Virus record (IMG/VR): IMGVR_UViG_3300032246_000221
Span: 1-31,409 of that record
Length of the DNA: 31,409 nucleotides
Direction: 5' to 3' (one strand)
DNA from: a virus
Shown in pieces: positions 1-5,545 of the stretch (its first letter is position 1; every line of letters begins with the position of its first letter). The notes under the pieces were generated by a model. The model was given only the letters and a program-made list of their open reading frames with translations. It did not search any database and was not told the DNA's origin. A program made the translations under genes and the position numbers.

Positions 1-123
1 ACTCCAAAACCAACTGACTTGTTTCATTTGAACCACTCAGGACGCAAATTTTTTAATTGCCAGATTCGACCTTGGGGGATTGCTTTCCATTGAGAAACCG
101 CCCCTCGGCTGATGCCCAAAATC
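1..123. repeat. Left copy of the 123-bp terminal direct repeat
   Basis: The first 123 bases are identical to the last 123 (31287-31409). The repeat lies inside the cro-like gene and the start of the 54-aa gene. The right copy breaks the cro-like gene, so the likeliest reading is overlap at the ends of a circularly assembled genome. This fits the circular permutation expected of a P22-like headful packager. A genuine short terminal redundancy cannot be excluded from sequence alone. Confidence 0.95.
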
Positions 124-176
124 CTAGCCAGCTCACTCTGTGACCCTGCCAATTTGATTGCTTGTTGTTTTTCCAT
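24..176 (-). CDS. Cro-like helix-turn-helix regulator (50 aa)
   Basis: The ORF encodes a 50-aa protein starting MEKQQAIKLAGSQSELARIL. A compact helix-turn-helix follows: SQSELARILGIS as helix 2 and turn, and RGAVSQWK as the recognition helix. The short C-terminal tail ends in RPEWFK. Size, the AVSQWK signature and position fit lambdoid Cro proteins, which bind small operators and repress divergent early promoters. It is the first gene of the leftward transcription unit and overlaps the next gene (31149-31313 across the map junction) by an ATGA. An inverted repeat lies just upstream at 185-202. No CI-type partner was found, so it may act alone as an early-gene switch. The HTH is clear; the Cro name is by similarity and context. 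Confidence 0.85.
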   Translation of the reverse strand: MEKQQAIKLAGSQSELARILGISRGAVSQWKAIPQGRIWQLKNLRPEWFK

Positions 177-184
177 TTGTTTAG

Positions 185-202
185 TTTACTATACTTTGTA
201 AA
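185..202. promoter_or_regulatory. Candidate Cro operator overlapping a leftward -10
   Basis: TTTAC (185-189) and GTAAA (198-202) form an inverted repeat with an 8-bp spacer, 9 bp upstream of the cro-like start codon. On the minus strand TATAGT (188-193) lies inside it and resembles a -10 box. No good -35 is seen at the normal spacing. The arrangement suggests autoregulation; it is inferred from position and symmetry. Confidence 0.45.
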
Positions 203-247
203 AAAGCAACATTAGGGAAAGCACCTAGAAAATAACTGTCATTGGGC

Positions 248-276
248 TTGCAATTTTTGTTTAGCTGGCTTAACAT
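248..276 (+). promoter_or_regulatory. Candidate rightward early promoter
   Basis: TTGCAA (248-253) and TAACAT (271-276) are separated by exactly 17 bp, each matching four of six positions of the sigma-70 -35 and -10 boxes. The first rightward gene starts at 322 behind a strong ribosome site, AAGGAG (309-314). This would drive the early operon running to about 3701. Confidence 0.5.
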
Positions 277-321
277 TCACCCATGCCCTGAACTTCTCGG
301 GGTCTTTTAAGGAGTATCAAG

Positions 322-468
322 ATGAAACATACTTATGTTGTTAAGTACAACACTCTCAGCGATCAAGAAACTTGGGATGCCATTGAATTCACCAGCATTA
401 GCAAGGCACTTGGCTTTGTGTCTTTGTTCGTGAAGCGTGGTTCCATTTGCAAAATCTTCATGAAATAA
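322..468 (+). CDS. Small early protein, unknown function (48 aa)
   Basis: This is the first gene of the rightward operon. It encodes MKHTYVVKYNTLSDQETWDA followed by a segment rich in Ile, Ser and Phe and a basic end (FVKRGSICKIFMK). The start has a strong Shine-Dalgarno AAGGAG nine bases upstream of the ATG, and the next gene follows after 12 bp, so it looks expressed. No domain is recognised. As first gene after the early promoter it is a plausible host-takeover factor, but that is position-based inference. Confidence 0.65.
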   Translation: MKHTYVVKYNTLSDQETWDAIEFTSISKALGFVSLFVKRGSICKIFMK

Positions 469-480
469 GAGGAAAACATC

Positions 481-642
481 ATGAAAAACGCAACAGAAGA
501 GATGCGGGAATTAAGAATTGCGGCACAGCGTTATGAGTGGAACAACGAATTTGCAAAAGCTGGCTTGATACGTCAGTTGTACGTTGAGCTTTATCGCCGC
601 TTCAATGGCTTGCCTGTTGGCGAGTATTGGAATCTTTCCTAA
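481..642 (+). CDS. Small early protein, unknown function (53 aa)
   Basis: The ORF begins MKNATEEMRELRIAAQRYEW and is predicted mostly helical, charged and rich in aromatic residues, ending GEYWNLS. It is preceded by GAGGAAAACATC, a ribosome-site cassette that recurs before the ERF gene and two late genes. It lies 12 bp after the preceding gene and 2 bp before the next. No family is recognised. It looks like a soluble, small, helical early protein. Confidence 0.6.
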   Translation: MKNATEEMRELRIAAQRYEWNNEFAKAGLIRQLYVELYRRFNGLPVGEYWNLS

Positions 643-644
643 CC

Positions 645-761
645 ATGTACGACCTCGACTACCAAGAATGGCGGTGGGGGCAAATCCTCACCCGCCAATC
701 AGATTACAACCCCGACAACCAACCAGAGGATGAAGATGAAACACCCCAGAACGATGAATGA
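645..761 (+). CDS. Small acidic early protein (38 aa)
   Basis: A 38-codon ORF encodes MYDLDYQEWRWGQILTRQSD followed by an acidic tail (QPEDEDETPQNDE). It starts 2 bp after the previous stop and overlaps the following gene by 26 bp. No Shine-Dalgarno is clear, so translation would depend on coupling. The acidic tail could mimic DNA or bind a protein, but nothing shows this directly. Real-gene status rests on tight packing. Confidence 0.45.
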   Translation: MYDLDYQEWRWGQILTRQSDYNPDNQPEDEDETPQNDE

Positions 762-903
762 AGCATTCCACAACACCGTGGAATACGGCGCAGCCATAGA
801 AATCCACGTTGCCCACATTTCCACCACCGACAAGATCATCATGGCGCTTGCTGTGTGTGCCCTAGTGGTGCTTGCCCTTGACCTGTTTATTTGGAGAGCA
901 TGA
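736..903 (+). CDS. Small single-span membrane protein (55 aa)
   Basis: The ORF encodes a soluble N-terminal part (MKHPRTMNEAFHN...) and a hydrophobic segment near residues 35-52 (IIMALAVCALVVLALDLFIW) ending in RA. This suggests one membrane helix at the C-terminus. The chosen ATG at 736 has AGAGGA five bases upstream; in-frame ATGs at 730 and 754 are alternatives, the latter without a ribosome site. It overlaps the preceding ORF by 26 bp and is separated by 1 bp from the next. Function is unknown. Small early phage membrane proteins sometimes alter superinfection or host envelope functions, which is only a possibility here. Confidence 0.6.
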   Translation: MKHPRTMNEAFHNTVEYGAAIEIHVAHISTTDKIIMALAVCALVVLALDLFIWRA

Positions 904-904
904 C

Positions 905-1102
905 ATGAACGCTAACGAAATCATTGAATCAATCAAAACCATTGCTGACCGCCAGTATGAAGGCGAACCAGCACAGAATCGTTTGGCCTATCACGTTGGC
1001 TTGCTTGAGTCCCATTTGCGGGGCTACATCCAAACCACAGAGATTGCCCAGGAATATGTCAAAGAACTAGAAATGAAACTGATTGCAAAGGAATCGGAAT
1101 GA
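905..1102 (+). CDS. Small helical protein, unknown function (65 aa)
   Basis: The product begins MNANEIIESIKTIADRQYEG and looks wholly helical, with regular charged and hydrophobic residues up to its end KELEMKLIAKESE. The ATG at 905 was chosen because GGAG lies just upstream, at the end of the membrane-protein gene. An in-frame extension to 872 would run back into that gene. It overlaps the lipoprotein gene by ATGA, which indicates translational coupling. Similar short helical proteins accompany recombination genes in other phages, but no function is assigned. Confidence 0.7.
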   Translation: MNANEIIESIKTIADRQYEGEPAQNRLAYHVGLLESHLRGYIQTTEIAQEYVKELEMKLIAKESE

Positions 1103-1371
1103 AGATGATCACCTACTCACTTTTGTGCTGGATGGCCTGGGTCACGGCTGGTTGCTCTAGCTTGCCAGGGTCAACCCCCCAAGCGCCCAATCAAGACCTA
1201 ATCGTGGACAAACAAGTCCAACCGATGGGCAGGAATGAAGTTATTGACGCTGTGCGCCAGTGCGAATCCTCTGGCCTCCGCGCGATCCCGCTATACGCAA
1301 AACGCAAGATCAATGGCTACACAGTAGAGACTGTGGTGGAAGTCACTTGTGGCCCGAAATACGCTTATTAA
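1099..1371 (+). CDS. Small lipoprotein (90 aa)
   Basis: The N-terminus has a short basic start (MKMITY), a hydrophobic stretch with two Trp residues, and a lipobox VTAGC with Cys19. This is followed by a Ser/Pro-rich linker, as in bacterial lipoproteins processed by signal peptidase II. The mature domain (about residues 35-90) contains two Cys (residues 55 and 84) that could form a disulfide. The gene overlaps the upstream ORF by ATGA and precedes the ERF gene by 9 bp, so it is expressed early, unlike a late Rz1-type spanin. Role unknown; superinfection exclusion at the envelope is an inference from timing and location. Confidence 0.8.
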   Translation: MKMITYSLLCWMAWVTAGCSSLPGSTPQAPNQDLIVDKQVQPMGRNEVIDAVRQCESSGLRAIPLYAKRKINGYTVETVVEVTCGPKYAY

Positions 1372-1380
1372 GGAAACATC

Positions 1381-1974
1381 ATGGAAACATCAATCGGAAA
1401 ACAAATAGCCGCCGCCTTTGTCAAAGCACAGAAGGCGTTTGGGCCAGCTTTAAAGACCTCTACAAACCCGCATTTTCGTAGCAAGTACGCTGACCTTTCC
1501 AACTGCATTGAGGCCGTCATTGGGGCTTTAAACGACAACGGCATAGGCTTGATCCAACGAACCTATGACTGTCCAACTGGCGTAATGGTTGAGACAATCT
1601 TTGTCCACGAATCTGGGGAAGTTATGGAATGCGGGTTGCTTCATGTACCAGCCGCCAAACAAGACCCCCAGGGCTATGGCAGTGCCTTGACCTACGCTCG
1701 GAGATACAGCCTTTTGGCAGCCACTGGCCTTGCCCCAGAAGATGATGACGGCAATGCTGGTTCACGCCGCACAGAAACGCCACAGATTAACGCTGGAATG
1801 ATGGCAGACCATATCGCGGCAATCGATGCCAGCGCCAATAAAGAGGAATTGCAAACCGCCTACAAAGCCGCCTACGATGCTTGCAAGGGCGACCAGACTT
1901 GGATTGCCAAGGTAATCAAAGCCAAAGCAGACCGCATTGCTAAAGCAAAAAAGGAGAAAGAAAATGGAAACTGA
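1381..1974 (+). CDS. erf: ERF-family single-strand annealing recombinase (197 aa)
   Basis: ERF-family proteins bind single-stranded DNA and anneal complementary strands; in P22, Erf circularises incoming DNA and aids recombination. The sequence shows the family signature: an N-terminal segment with KAFGPALKTSTNPHFRSKYA near residues 19-38, then DPQGYGSALTYARRYSLLAA and ATGLAPEDDDGNAG near residues 95-130. A charged helical C-terminal tail follows. The length is close to P22 Erf (about 204 aa). AAGGAAACATC precedes the ATG. The 3' end overlaps the nuclease gene by 11 bp, and an SSB-like protein follows, so these form a recombination module. Confidence 0.93.
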   Translation: METSIGKQIAAAFVKAQKAFGPALKTSTNPHFRSKYADLSNCIEAVIGALNDNGIGLIQRTYDCPTGVMVETIFVHESGEVMECGLLHVPAAKQDPQGYGSALTYARRYSLLAATGLAPEDDDGNAGSRRTETPQINAGMMADHIAAIDASANKEELQTAYKAAYDACKGDQTWIAKVIKAKADRIAKAKKEKENGN

Positions 1975-2593
1975 AATTATCCAAGGTTCAACCGAATGGT
2001 TTTACCAACGTCTGGGCAAAGTCACCGCCAGCAGAGTGGCAGACGTAATTGCTAAGACCAAGACAGGTTACAGCACCAGCCGTGATAACTACATGGCCCA
2101 GCTTGTGGTGGAACGCCTGACCTTTACCAAACAAGAGTCCTACACCAACGCCGCCATGCAGTGGGGCACAGACCAAGAACCATTTGCACGGGCGGCGTAT
2201 GAGGCCGCACAGGGCGTAATGGTGGAGGAGGTGGGGTTTGTGCGTCACCCATCAATTGAGTGGGCTGGTGCGTCCCCTGATGGGCTTGTGGGGAACGATG
2301 GATTGGTCGAAATCAAATGCCCAAATACGTCCACCATGATTGAAACGCTGCTATCGCAAAAAGTCCCTGGCAAATACTTTATCCAGATGCAATTTCAGCT
2401 TGCTTGCACAGGGCGCAAGTGGTGTGACTATGTGGCGTTTGACCCTCGAATGCCAGAAAAGGCGCAAATGTTTGTCAAACGGGTTGACCGTGATGACGCA
2501 TATATCGCAGAGATTGAAGCAGAGATTGTCAAATTTCTTGCTGAAGTCAAATCCCAAGTTCAACAACTCAACGCAATCATTGAAAGCAAATAA
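1964..2593 (+). CDS. YqaJ-type phage exonuclease (209 aa)
   Basis: This matches the YqaJ/lambda-exonuclease family, which digests one strand of duplex DNA ends to make the single strands used by annealing proteins. The N-terminus reads IIQGSTEWFYQRLGKVTAS, typical of the family. The PD-(D/E)XK core is visible as ASPDG (Asp106) and VEIKCP (Glu116, Lys118). The ATG at 1964 has AAGGAG eight bases upstream, so the longer frame from 1937 is not needed. It overlaps the erf gene by 11 bp and shares one base with the next gene. Pairing with ERF is like Red exo/beta in role, using different families. Confidence 0.92.
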   Translation: METEIIQGSTEWFYQRLGKVTASRVADVIAKTKTGYSTSRDNYMAQLVVERLTFTKQESYTNAAMQWGTDQEPFARAAYEAAQGVMVEEVGFVRHPSIEWAGASPDGLVGNDGLVEIKCPNTSTMIETLLSQKVPGKYFIQMQFQLACTGRKWCDYVAFDPRMPEKAQMFVKRVDRDDAYIAEIEAEIVKFLAEVKSQVQQLNAIIESK

Positions 2594-2835
2594 TGTCTAA
2601 AGTCAAAAAAGAAATCACCGCCATCGTGGGCCAGTACACCAATGCCCAAGGCCAGCAAAAGAACCGCTATCAGCGGATTGGGTCAATCATTGACACCAGG
2701 AATGGCGAAATGCTCAAACTGGATGTAATCCCTCTAAAGGAAAACGGTTGGGACGGTTGGGCATATCTGAACGACCCGCGCCCCTATGAATCCAAGGGCT
2801 TGCCGGCAGATAACGATGACGATCTGCCGTTTTAA
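2593..2835 (+). CDS. Small protein with SSB-like acidic C-terminal tip (80 aa)
   Basis: The protein begins MSKVKKEITAIVGQYTNAQG and has alternating beta-type sequence up to about residue 60, then a flexible acidic end, DNDDDLPF. That end closely resembles the C-terminal tip of bacterial SSB (DDDIPF), the docking site for many repair and replication proteins. At 80 aa it is shorter than a canonical SSB OB-fold protein (about 110 aa before the tail). Basic residues at the N-terminus could bind DNA. It lies immediately after the exonuclease gene with a one-base overlap. The tip is seen; a single-strand-binding or SSB-mimic role is inferred. Confidence 0.75.
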   Translation: MSKVKKEITAIVGQYTNAQGQQKNRYQRIGSIIDTRNGEMLKLDVIPLKENGWDGWAYLNDPRPYESKGLPADNDDDLPF

Positions 2836-2837
2836 TC

Positions 2838-3137
2838 ATGTTTGATTTCATATTTCCTCGAGTGCGTAAATCTGACCCGCTGACCTCGTTTGTGGCAGCG
2901 GATTCAGCCAAGGAATTGGCTAAAAAACACGGTTCAATCATTGTTCAATGCCTTGTCCAGCATGGGCCATTGGGCAAAGATGGAATCGCCACCCATACGG
3001 GTCTGGATGGCAATCAAGTGGCTCGGCGTTTAAAAGAATTGGAAACGCTGGGTTTGATTGGTTTGACAGGAAAGACAGTTGCATCAAAGTCTAAGCGCCA
3101 GGAAAGGGAATGGCGCGTTTTGGGGGATTTGGCATGA
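2838..3137 (+). CDS. Winged-helix DNA-binding protein (99 aa)
   Basis: Residues about 30-90 read as a winged helix: SIIVQCLVQHGPLGKDGIAT, then HTGLDGNQVARRLKELETLG as a recognition-helix region, then a wing (LIGLTGKTVASKSKRQERE). Such domains occur in MarR-like regulators and in phage proteins that bind DNA near replication or recombination genes. The N-terminal segment (FPRVRKSDPLTSFVAADSAK) resembles a conserved motif of small phage proteins near recombinases. It starts 2 bp after the preceding stop and overlaps the following gene by ATGA. Target and role are unknown. Confidence 0.75.
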   Translation: MFDFIFPRVRKSDPLTSFVAADSAKELAKKHGSIIVQCLVQHGPLGKDGIATHTGLDGNQVARRLKELETLGLIGLTGKTVASKSKRQEREWRVLGDLA

Positions 3138-3460
3138 ATGAAGAAGATGAAGCATTTGAGGAACTCAGTCGTAAACAAGGTTATTGGGGCTTGCAGGGGT
3201 CACGCAAACACCAGATCATGCGGTACGCTGAAAATGTTGAAAGCAAGCAAAACATCACACAAGATGAAATCATTGAGATGGCTAAACAAGCTGGGTTGTT
3301 CACGCACAAAGAAGTTCAGCTAGAAATTGTGGCCTTTGCCAAACTTGTAGCCGCCAAAGAGCGTGAGGCGTGTGCCCAGTTGTGTGAAGAATGGTTAGGC
3401 CCAATAAAAGACAGAGAAATGCACATTGCTAAAGCAATCAGAGCAAGGGGACAAGCATGA
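3134..3460 (+). CDS. Early protein, unknown function (108 aa)
   Basis: The protein begins MNEEDEAFEELSRKQGYWGL and is strongly helical. Residues about 75-105 resemble a segment seen in many small phage proteins (AAKEREACAQLCEEWLGPIK, then AIRARGQA). The ATG at 3134 overlaps the previous stop as ATGA, which is better than an in-frame upstream extension to 3110. The next gene overlaps its stop in the same way. No catalytic motif is visible and the function is unknown. Confidence 0.75.
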   Translation: MNEEDEAFEELSRKQGYWGLQGSRKHQIMRYAENVESKQNITQDEIIEMAKQAGLFTHKEVQLEIVAFAKLVAAKEREACAQLCEEWLGPIKDREMHIAKAIRARGQA

Positions 3461-3609
3461 AAGCACGAACGGTTTTTATTGCCCTAATGACGGGCAAGGG
3501 CTACACGCCCGATGAACTTCATTGGGACGGAAAGAAGTTTACAAACTCTGCTATCACTACCCGATGGAACTATTTTCTAGCAGGTTGGGAAATGCGGGGA
3601 GTTATGTGA
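3457..3609 (+). CDS. Small early protein (50 aa)
   Basis: A 50-codon ORF starts at the ATGA overlap with the preceding gene and encodes MKARTVFIALMTGKGYTPDE, ending FLAGWEMRGVM. It is rich in aromatic residues and compact. GGGG lies six bases before the start, supporting translation. No family is recognised. It is the penultimate gene of the rightward operon. Confidence 0.6.
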   Translation: MKARTVFIALMTGKGYTPDELHWDGKKFTNSAITTRWNYFLAGWEMRGVM

Positions 3610-3701
3610 TCGGATTGTTTTTAATCCTGTGCTTGGGCGCTGCCATCTCCATTGTGGTGGGTTGGCTATTCGTTCAGATACTGCTCTGGATAAAAGAATA
3701 A
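3606..3701 (+). CDS. Possible 31-aa membrane peptide, GTG start
   Basis: A GTG at 3606 overlaps the previous stop as GTGA and is preceded by GGGGAG (3596-3601). The product is almost entirely one membrane helix (VIGLFLILCLGAAISIVVGW) with the short tail LLWIKE. Its 3' end overlaps the convergent endolysin gene by 28 bp, which is unusual for a spacer and supports a real, tightly packed gene. Such a short, non-ATG ORF is still uncertain. Confidence 0.45.
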   Translation: MIGLFLILCLGAAISIVVGWLFVQILLWIKE

Positions 3702-4114
3702 ACCCGTGTCCCTGCTTTATCAATGATTAAAGCCTGTTTGCGGGGTGCGCCAGCATTGGGAATGGATATGTGTGTCCAGCGGTCAAACTCTCGGATAACT
3801 TGATCGTAGCCAATCCCAGAGGCAATGACGGCCTTGACAACTTCATCAGGGGTTAGCCCTGGCACACGAATATCGGCAGCACAACCAATGCGGTGTTGGC
3901 TTGTGTCTTTAGACCCTACCGCATCGTTAACCGCTTTACTGCGGAACGCAGAGTTAACCATGATCGGCTTGCCGCCAAGTACAGTTTTGACTGTTTCAAG
4001 GAATTCAGCCAATCTTTTAAGGTTTGCAAGTTCAGTTTCATTTGGTATGTTCTCTAGTTCTCGATGATCTGTGATCGTCAGTTCTTCCAAGGTGAAATGG
4101 GTTGACAAGTTCAT
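3674..4114 (-). CDS. Endolysin, M15-family peptidase (146 aa)
   Basis: The sequence matches the zinc peptidase M15 group, which includes phage endolysins that cut peptidoglycan cross-links or stems. The zinc-site motif is present as SQHRIGCAADI (residues 72-82; His74 and Asp81 as ligands), with the third ligand His115 in RWTHISI. The N-terminal FTLEELTITDHRELENIPNE is typical of this family. There is no signal peptide, so release would depend on the upstream holin. It is the last gene of the leftward unit and overlaps the holin gene by ATGA. It converges with the early operon, with no clear terminator between. Confidence 0.93.
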   Translation of the reverse strand: MNLSTHFTLEELTITDHRELENIPNETELANLKRLAEFLETVKTVLGGKPIMVNSAFRSKAVNDAVGSKDTSQHRIGCAADIRVPGLTPDEVVKAVIASGIGYDQVIREFDRWTHISIPNAGAPRKQALIIDKAGTRVYSFIQSSI

Positions 4115-4605
4115 TTCAAACCCTTTACAAGTGCATCGGTTTTATCTTTGCTTCCCTTGGATGAACCAAAAAAGAAGTTAAAGAATCCAGTCAAAACTGT
4201 ACCAATCAGCACCCCAATGATGGTGTCCACAATGCGCGTATTTGCATCTGGTATGGAATAAAACGATGCCATAGCAAAAAACACCATTGCAAAGATTGAC
4301 CAAGTGGCGGTAAACAAATAAAGAAAGTTTTTAGCAAACCAAGATTCTTGCTGAAGTGCCACTTCTTGCATATGACGGGCGCTGGCGCGGTCATCGTTTT
4401 CAAGCTGAAATTGCTTTAAGTCAATCTCTGCCAGCTTTAGCGCCGCCTCTGGGTCAGCTTGCAAGGCTTGTGTTACAGCGGCAACAGTATCAGAAACGCC
4501 CAGCTTGCTGGCTATGGCAGACACCGCCATGCCGCCCAATGGCCCAGCAACAATTGTCGCTAGTCCTGGCGCTGCGTTCTTAAGGAGGTTTAGTAAGGTT
4601 TCCAT
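4111..4605 (-). CDS. Holin-like membrane protein (164 aa)
   Basis: The protein resembles the three-helix holin family seen in gene transfer agents and many phages. The hydrophobic segments are at about residues 12-32 (Gly/Ala-rich), 93-116 (FLYLFTATWSIFAMVFFAMA) and 127-147 (DTIIGVLIGTVLTGFFNFFF), with a charged helical linker between the first two and a Lys-rich C-terminus. The ATG at 4605 has AAAGGA upstream; an in-frame TTG at 4626 would be a weaker choice. It overlaps both neighbours. It would permeabilise the inner membrane so that the endolysin next to it reaches the wall. Confidence 0.82.
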   Translation of the reverse strand: METLLNLLKNAAPGLATIVAGPLGGMAVSAIASKLGVSDTVAAVTQALQADPEAALKLAEIDLKQFQLENDDRASARHMQEVALQQESWFAKNFLYLFTATWSIFAMVFFAMASFYSIPDANTRIVDTIIGVLIGTVLTGFFNFFFGSSKGSKDKTDALVKGLK

Positions 4606-4894
4606 CTTTTTTCCTTTCAGCTTCAATTTGCTTTTGGAGTTTTTCAGTCTTTTCCATTTGGGCCTTGGCCTCTCGCTTGACTACCATTGTGTCAACATAC
4701 ATCATTCCAATCACAGGCATGATCAACGCAAATACAATCACAAACAGTATTAGGACAAAAACATACCCAAGCGGCCCCGATGATGAAGACTTATCATCCA
4801 CATTAGGATAATCAGGTAAGCGGCTACGAAAAGAACCAACACCGTTTCCAGTGCTCTGTCCAATATCTGATTTTTTAACCTTTGTCGCCGCCAT
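4580..4894 (-). CDS. Single-span membrane protein with coiled coil (up to 104 aa)
   Basis: The visible parts are a Ser/Gly-rich N-terminal segment, a membrane helix around residues 43-66 (LGYVFVLILFVIVFALIMPV) and a charged helix (VVKREAKAQMEKTEKLQKQI) ending TKPP. Its 5' end lies inside the 3' end of the upstream 189-aa gene in another frame. The true start may be the ATG at 4894, with only a weak ribosome site, or a GTG at 4801, which would leave 73 aa. One helix plus an outside coiled coil recalls an i-spanin (Rz), but no lipoprotein partner is nested in it. The spanin reading is a guess. Confidence 0.6.
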   Translation of the reverse strand: MAATKVKKSDIGQSTGNGVGSFRSRLPDYPNVDDKSSSSGPLGYVFVLILFVIVFALIMPVIGMMYVDTMVVKREAKAQMEKTEKLQKQIEAERKKDGNLTKPP

Positions 4895-5319
4895 TCTGCC
4901 ACCCGTTTTTTGTGCAGTTCCCTTGCATTGTCCTCTGCCTTTTGATCAAGTAACCGCTGATATTCATCAACGATTTCATGCCATAGGTCAGGTTGCCCCA
5001 TATCCCATCGCACCATTCTCTCAAGATCGGAATAAAACTGTTTGGTTTGCCTGAGAAACATCACATTGTCAATGGCTTGGGTGGCTAGATCGTCCTTGAT
5101 TCCTTTGCGTTTGTTTTCTTCCCGTTGAAACTCTGCTTTTTCATGCCCAGATTCTAATTCGGCTTGGCCCTTAAAGAAGTTTGACAGCGCCCCACCGACC
5201 TCGCTCGTGATCTTGGTTAGGTCGTTACCAGTCTTTTTTAAGTCCTGGTAGACAGCGACACAACCCTTGATTCCCTCATAGGCTGATTTGCATAGGGCGA
5301 ACGCTGTGATGGGGTCAAT
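4750..5319 (-). CDS. Lysis-region membrane protein with ATT start (189 aa)
   Basis: An open frame runs from a stop just upstream of 5319 to 4750 with no ATG, GTG, TTG or CTG before codon 84 of this ORF. The first sense region reads (ATT)DPITAFALCKSAYEGIKGC, matching the MDP(I/V)TA start of a family of phage membrane proteins. The ATT at 5319 sits seven bases after AGGA and overlaps the stop of the upstream gene. A shorter start at 5064 would lose the conserved first half. The body is helical and charged, with one membrane helix at about residues 155-177 (VLVLFVAAYLIILMWMISL). Function is unknown; position implies lysis. Confidence 0.7.
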   Translation of the reverse strand: MDPITAFALCKSAYEGIKGCVAVYQDLKKTGNDLTKITSEVGGALSNFFKGQAELESGHEKAEFQREENKRKGIKDDLATQAIDNVMFLRQTKQFYSDLERMVRWDMGQPDLWHEIVDEYQRLLDQKAEDNARELHKKRVAEWRRQRLKNQILDRALETVLVLFVAAYLIILMWMISLHHRGRLGMFLS

Positions 5320-5545
5320 TTGATTTTCCTAACCAGTGGGACACATAACCCATTGCACTAGATATGGCAGAAACCAGCGCCATGCCAGCCCAGAACCCGC
5401 CTCGACCCTGATTAGCAAGGGCCACCAGTTGTTCTAGCTGACCTTCCATCTTGGTCATCTTCTTGTCCATGTCATCAAATCGGCGCTCGTAGTCCTCGAC
5501 CTTTTGCCAAAGAACGCCATATTTAACTAGGTCAATGTCAGACAT
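5315..5545 (-). CDS. XhlA/holin-like coiled-coil membrane protein (76 aa)
   Basis: The N-terminal part (SDIDLVKYGVLWQKVEDYER, then DDMDKKMTKMEGQLEQLVAL) is a coiled coil. It is followed by a membrane helix (GFWAGMALVSAISSAMGYVS) and the short tail HWLGKSN. This layout, one amphipathic helix then one span, is that of small XhlA-like lysis proteins. The ATG at 5545 overlaps the upstream stop as TGATG, so translation is coupled to the ejection-protein gene. It is the first gene of the lysis cassette. The role in lysis is inferred from layout and neighbours. Confidence 0.75.
   Translation of the reverse strand: MSDIDLVKYGVLWQKVEDYERRFDDMDKKMTKMEGQLEQLVALANQGRGGFWAGMALVSAISSAMGYVSHWLGKSN

Noticed and set aside
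1-123. Biological short direct terminal repeat
   Set aside because: It splits a gene, and headful packaging expected for this phage type does not make short fixed repeats; it is not fully excluded.
1988-2248. 86-aa minus-strand frame opposite the exonuclease gene
   Set aside because: It is a shadow of a clear enzyme gene, with no ribosome site or neighbours on that strand.
3602-3720. Bidirectional terminator between the convergent operons
   Set aside because: I find no stem with a T-run; the two coding regions overlap instead.
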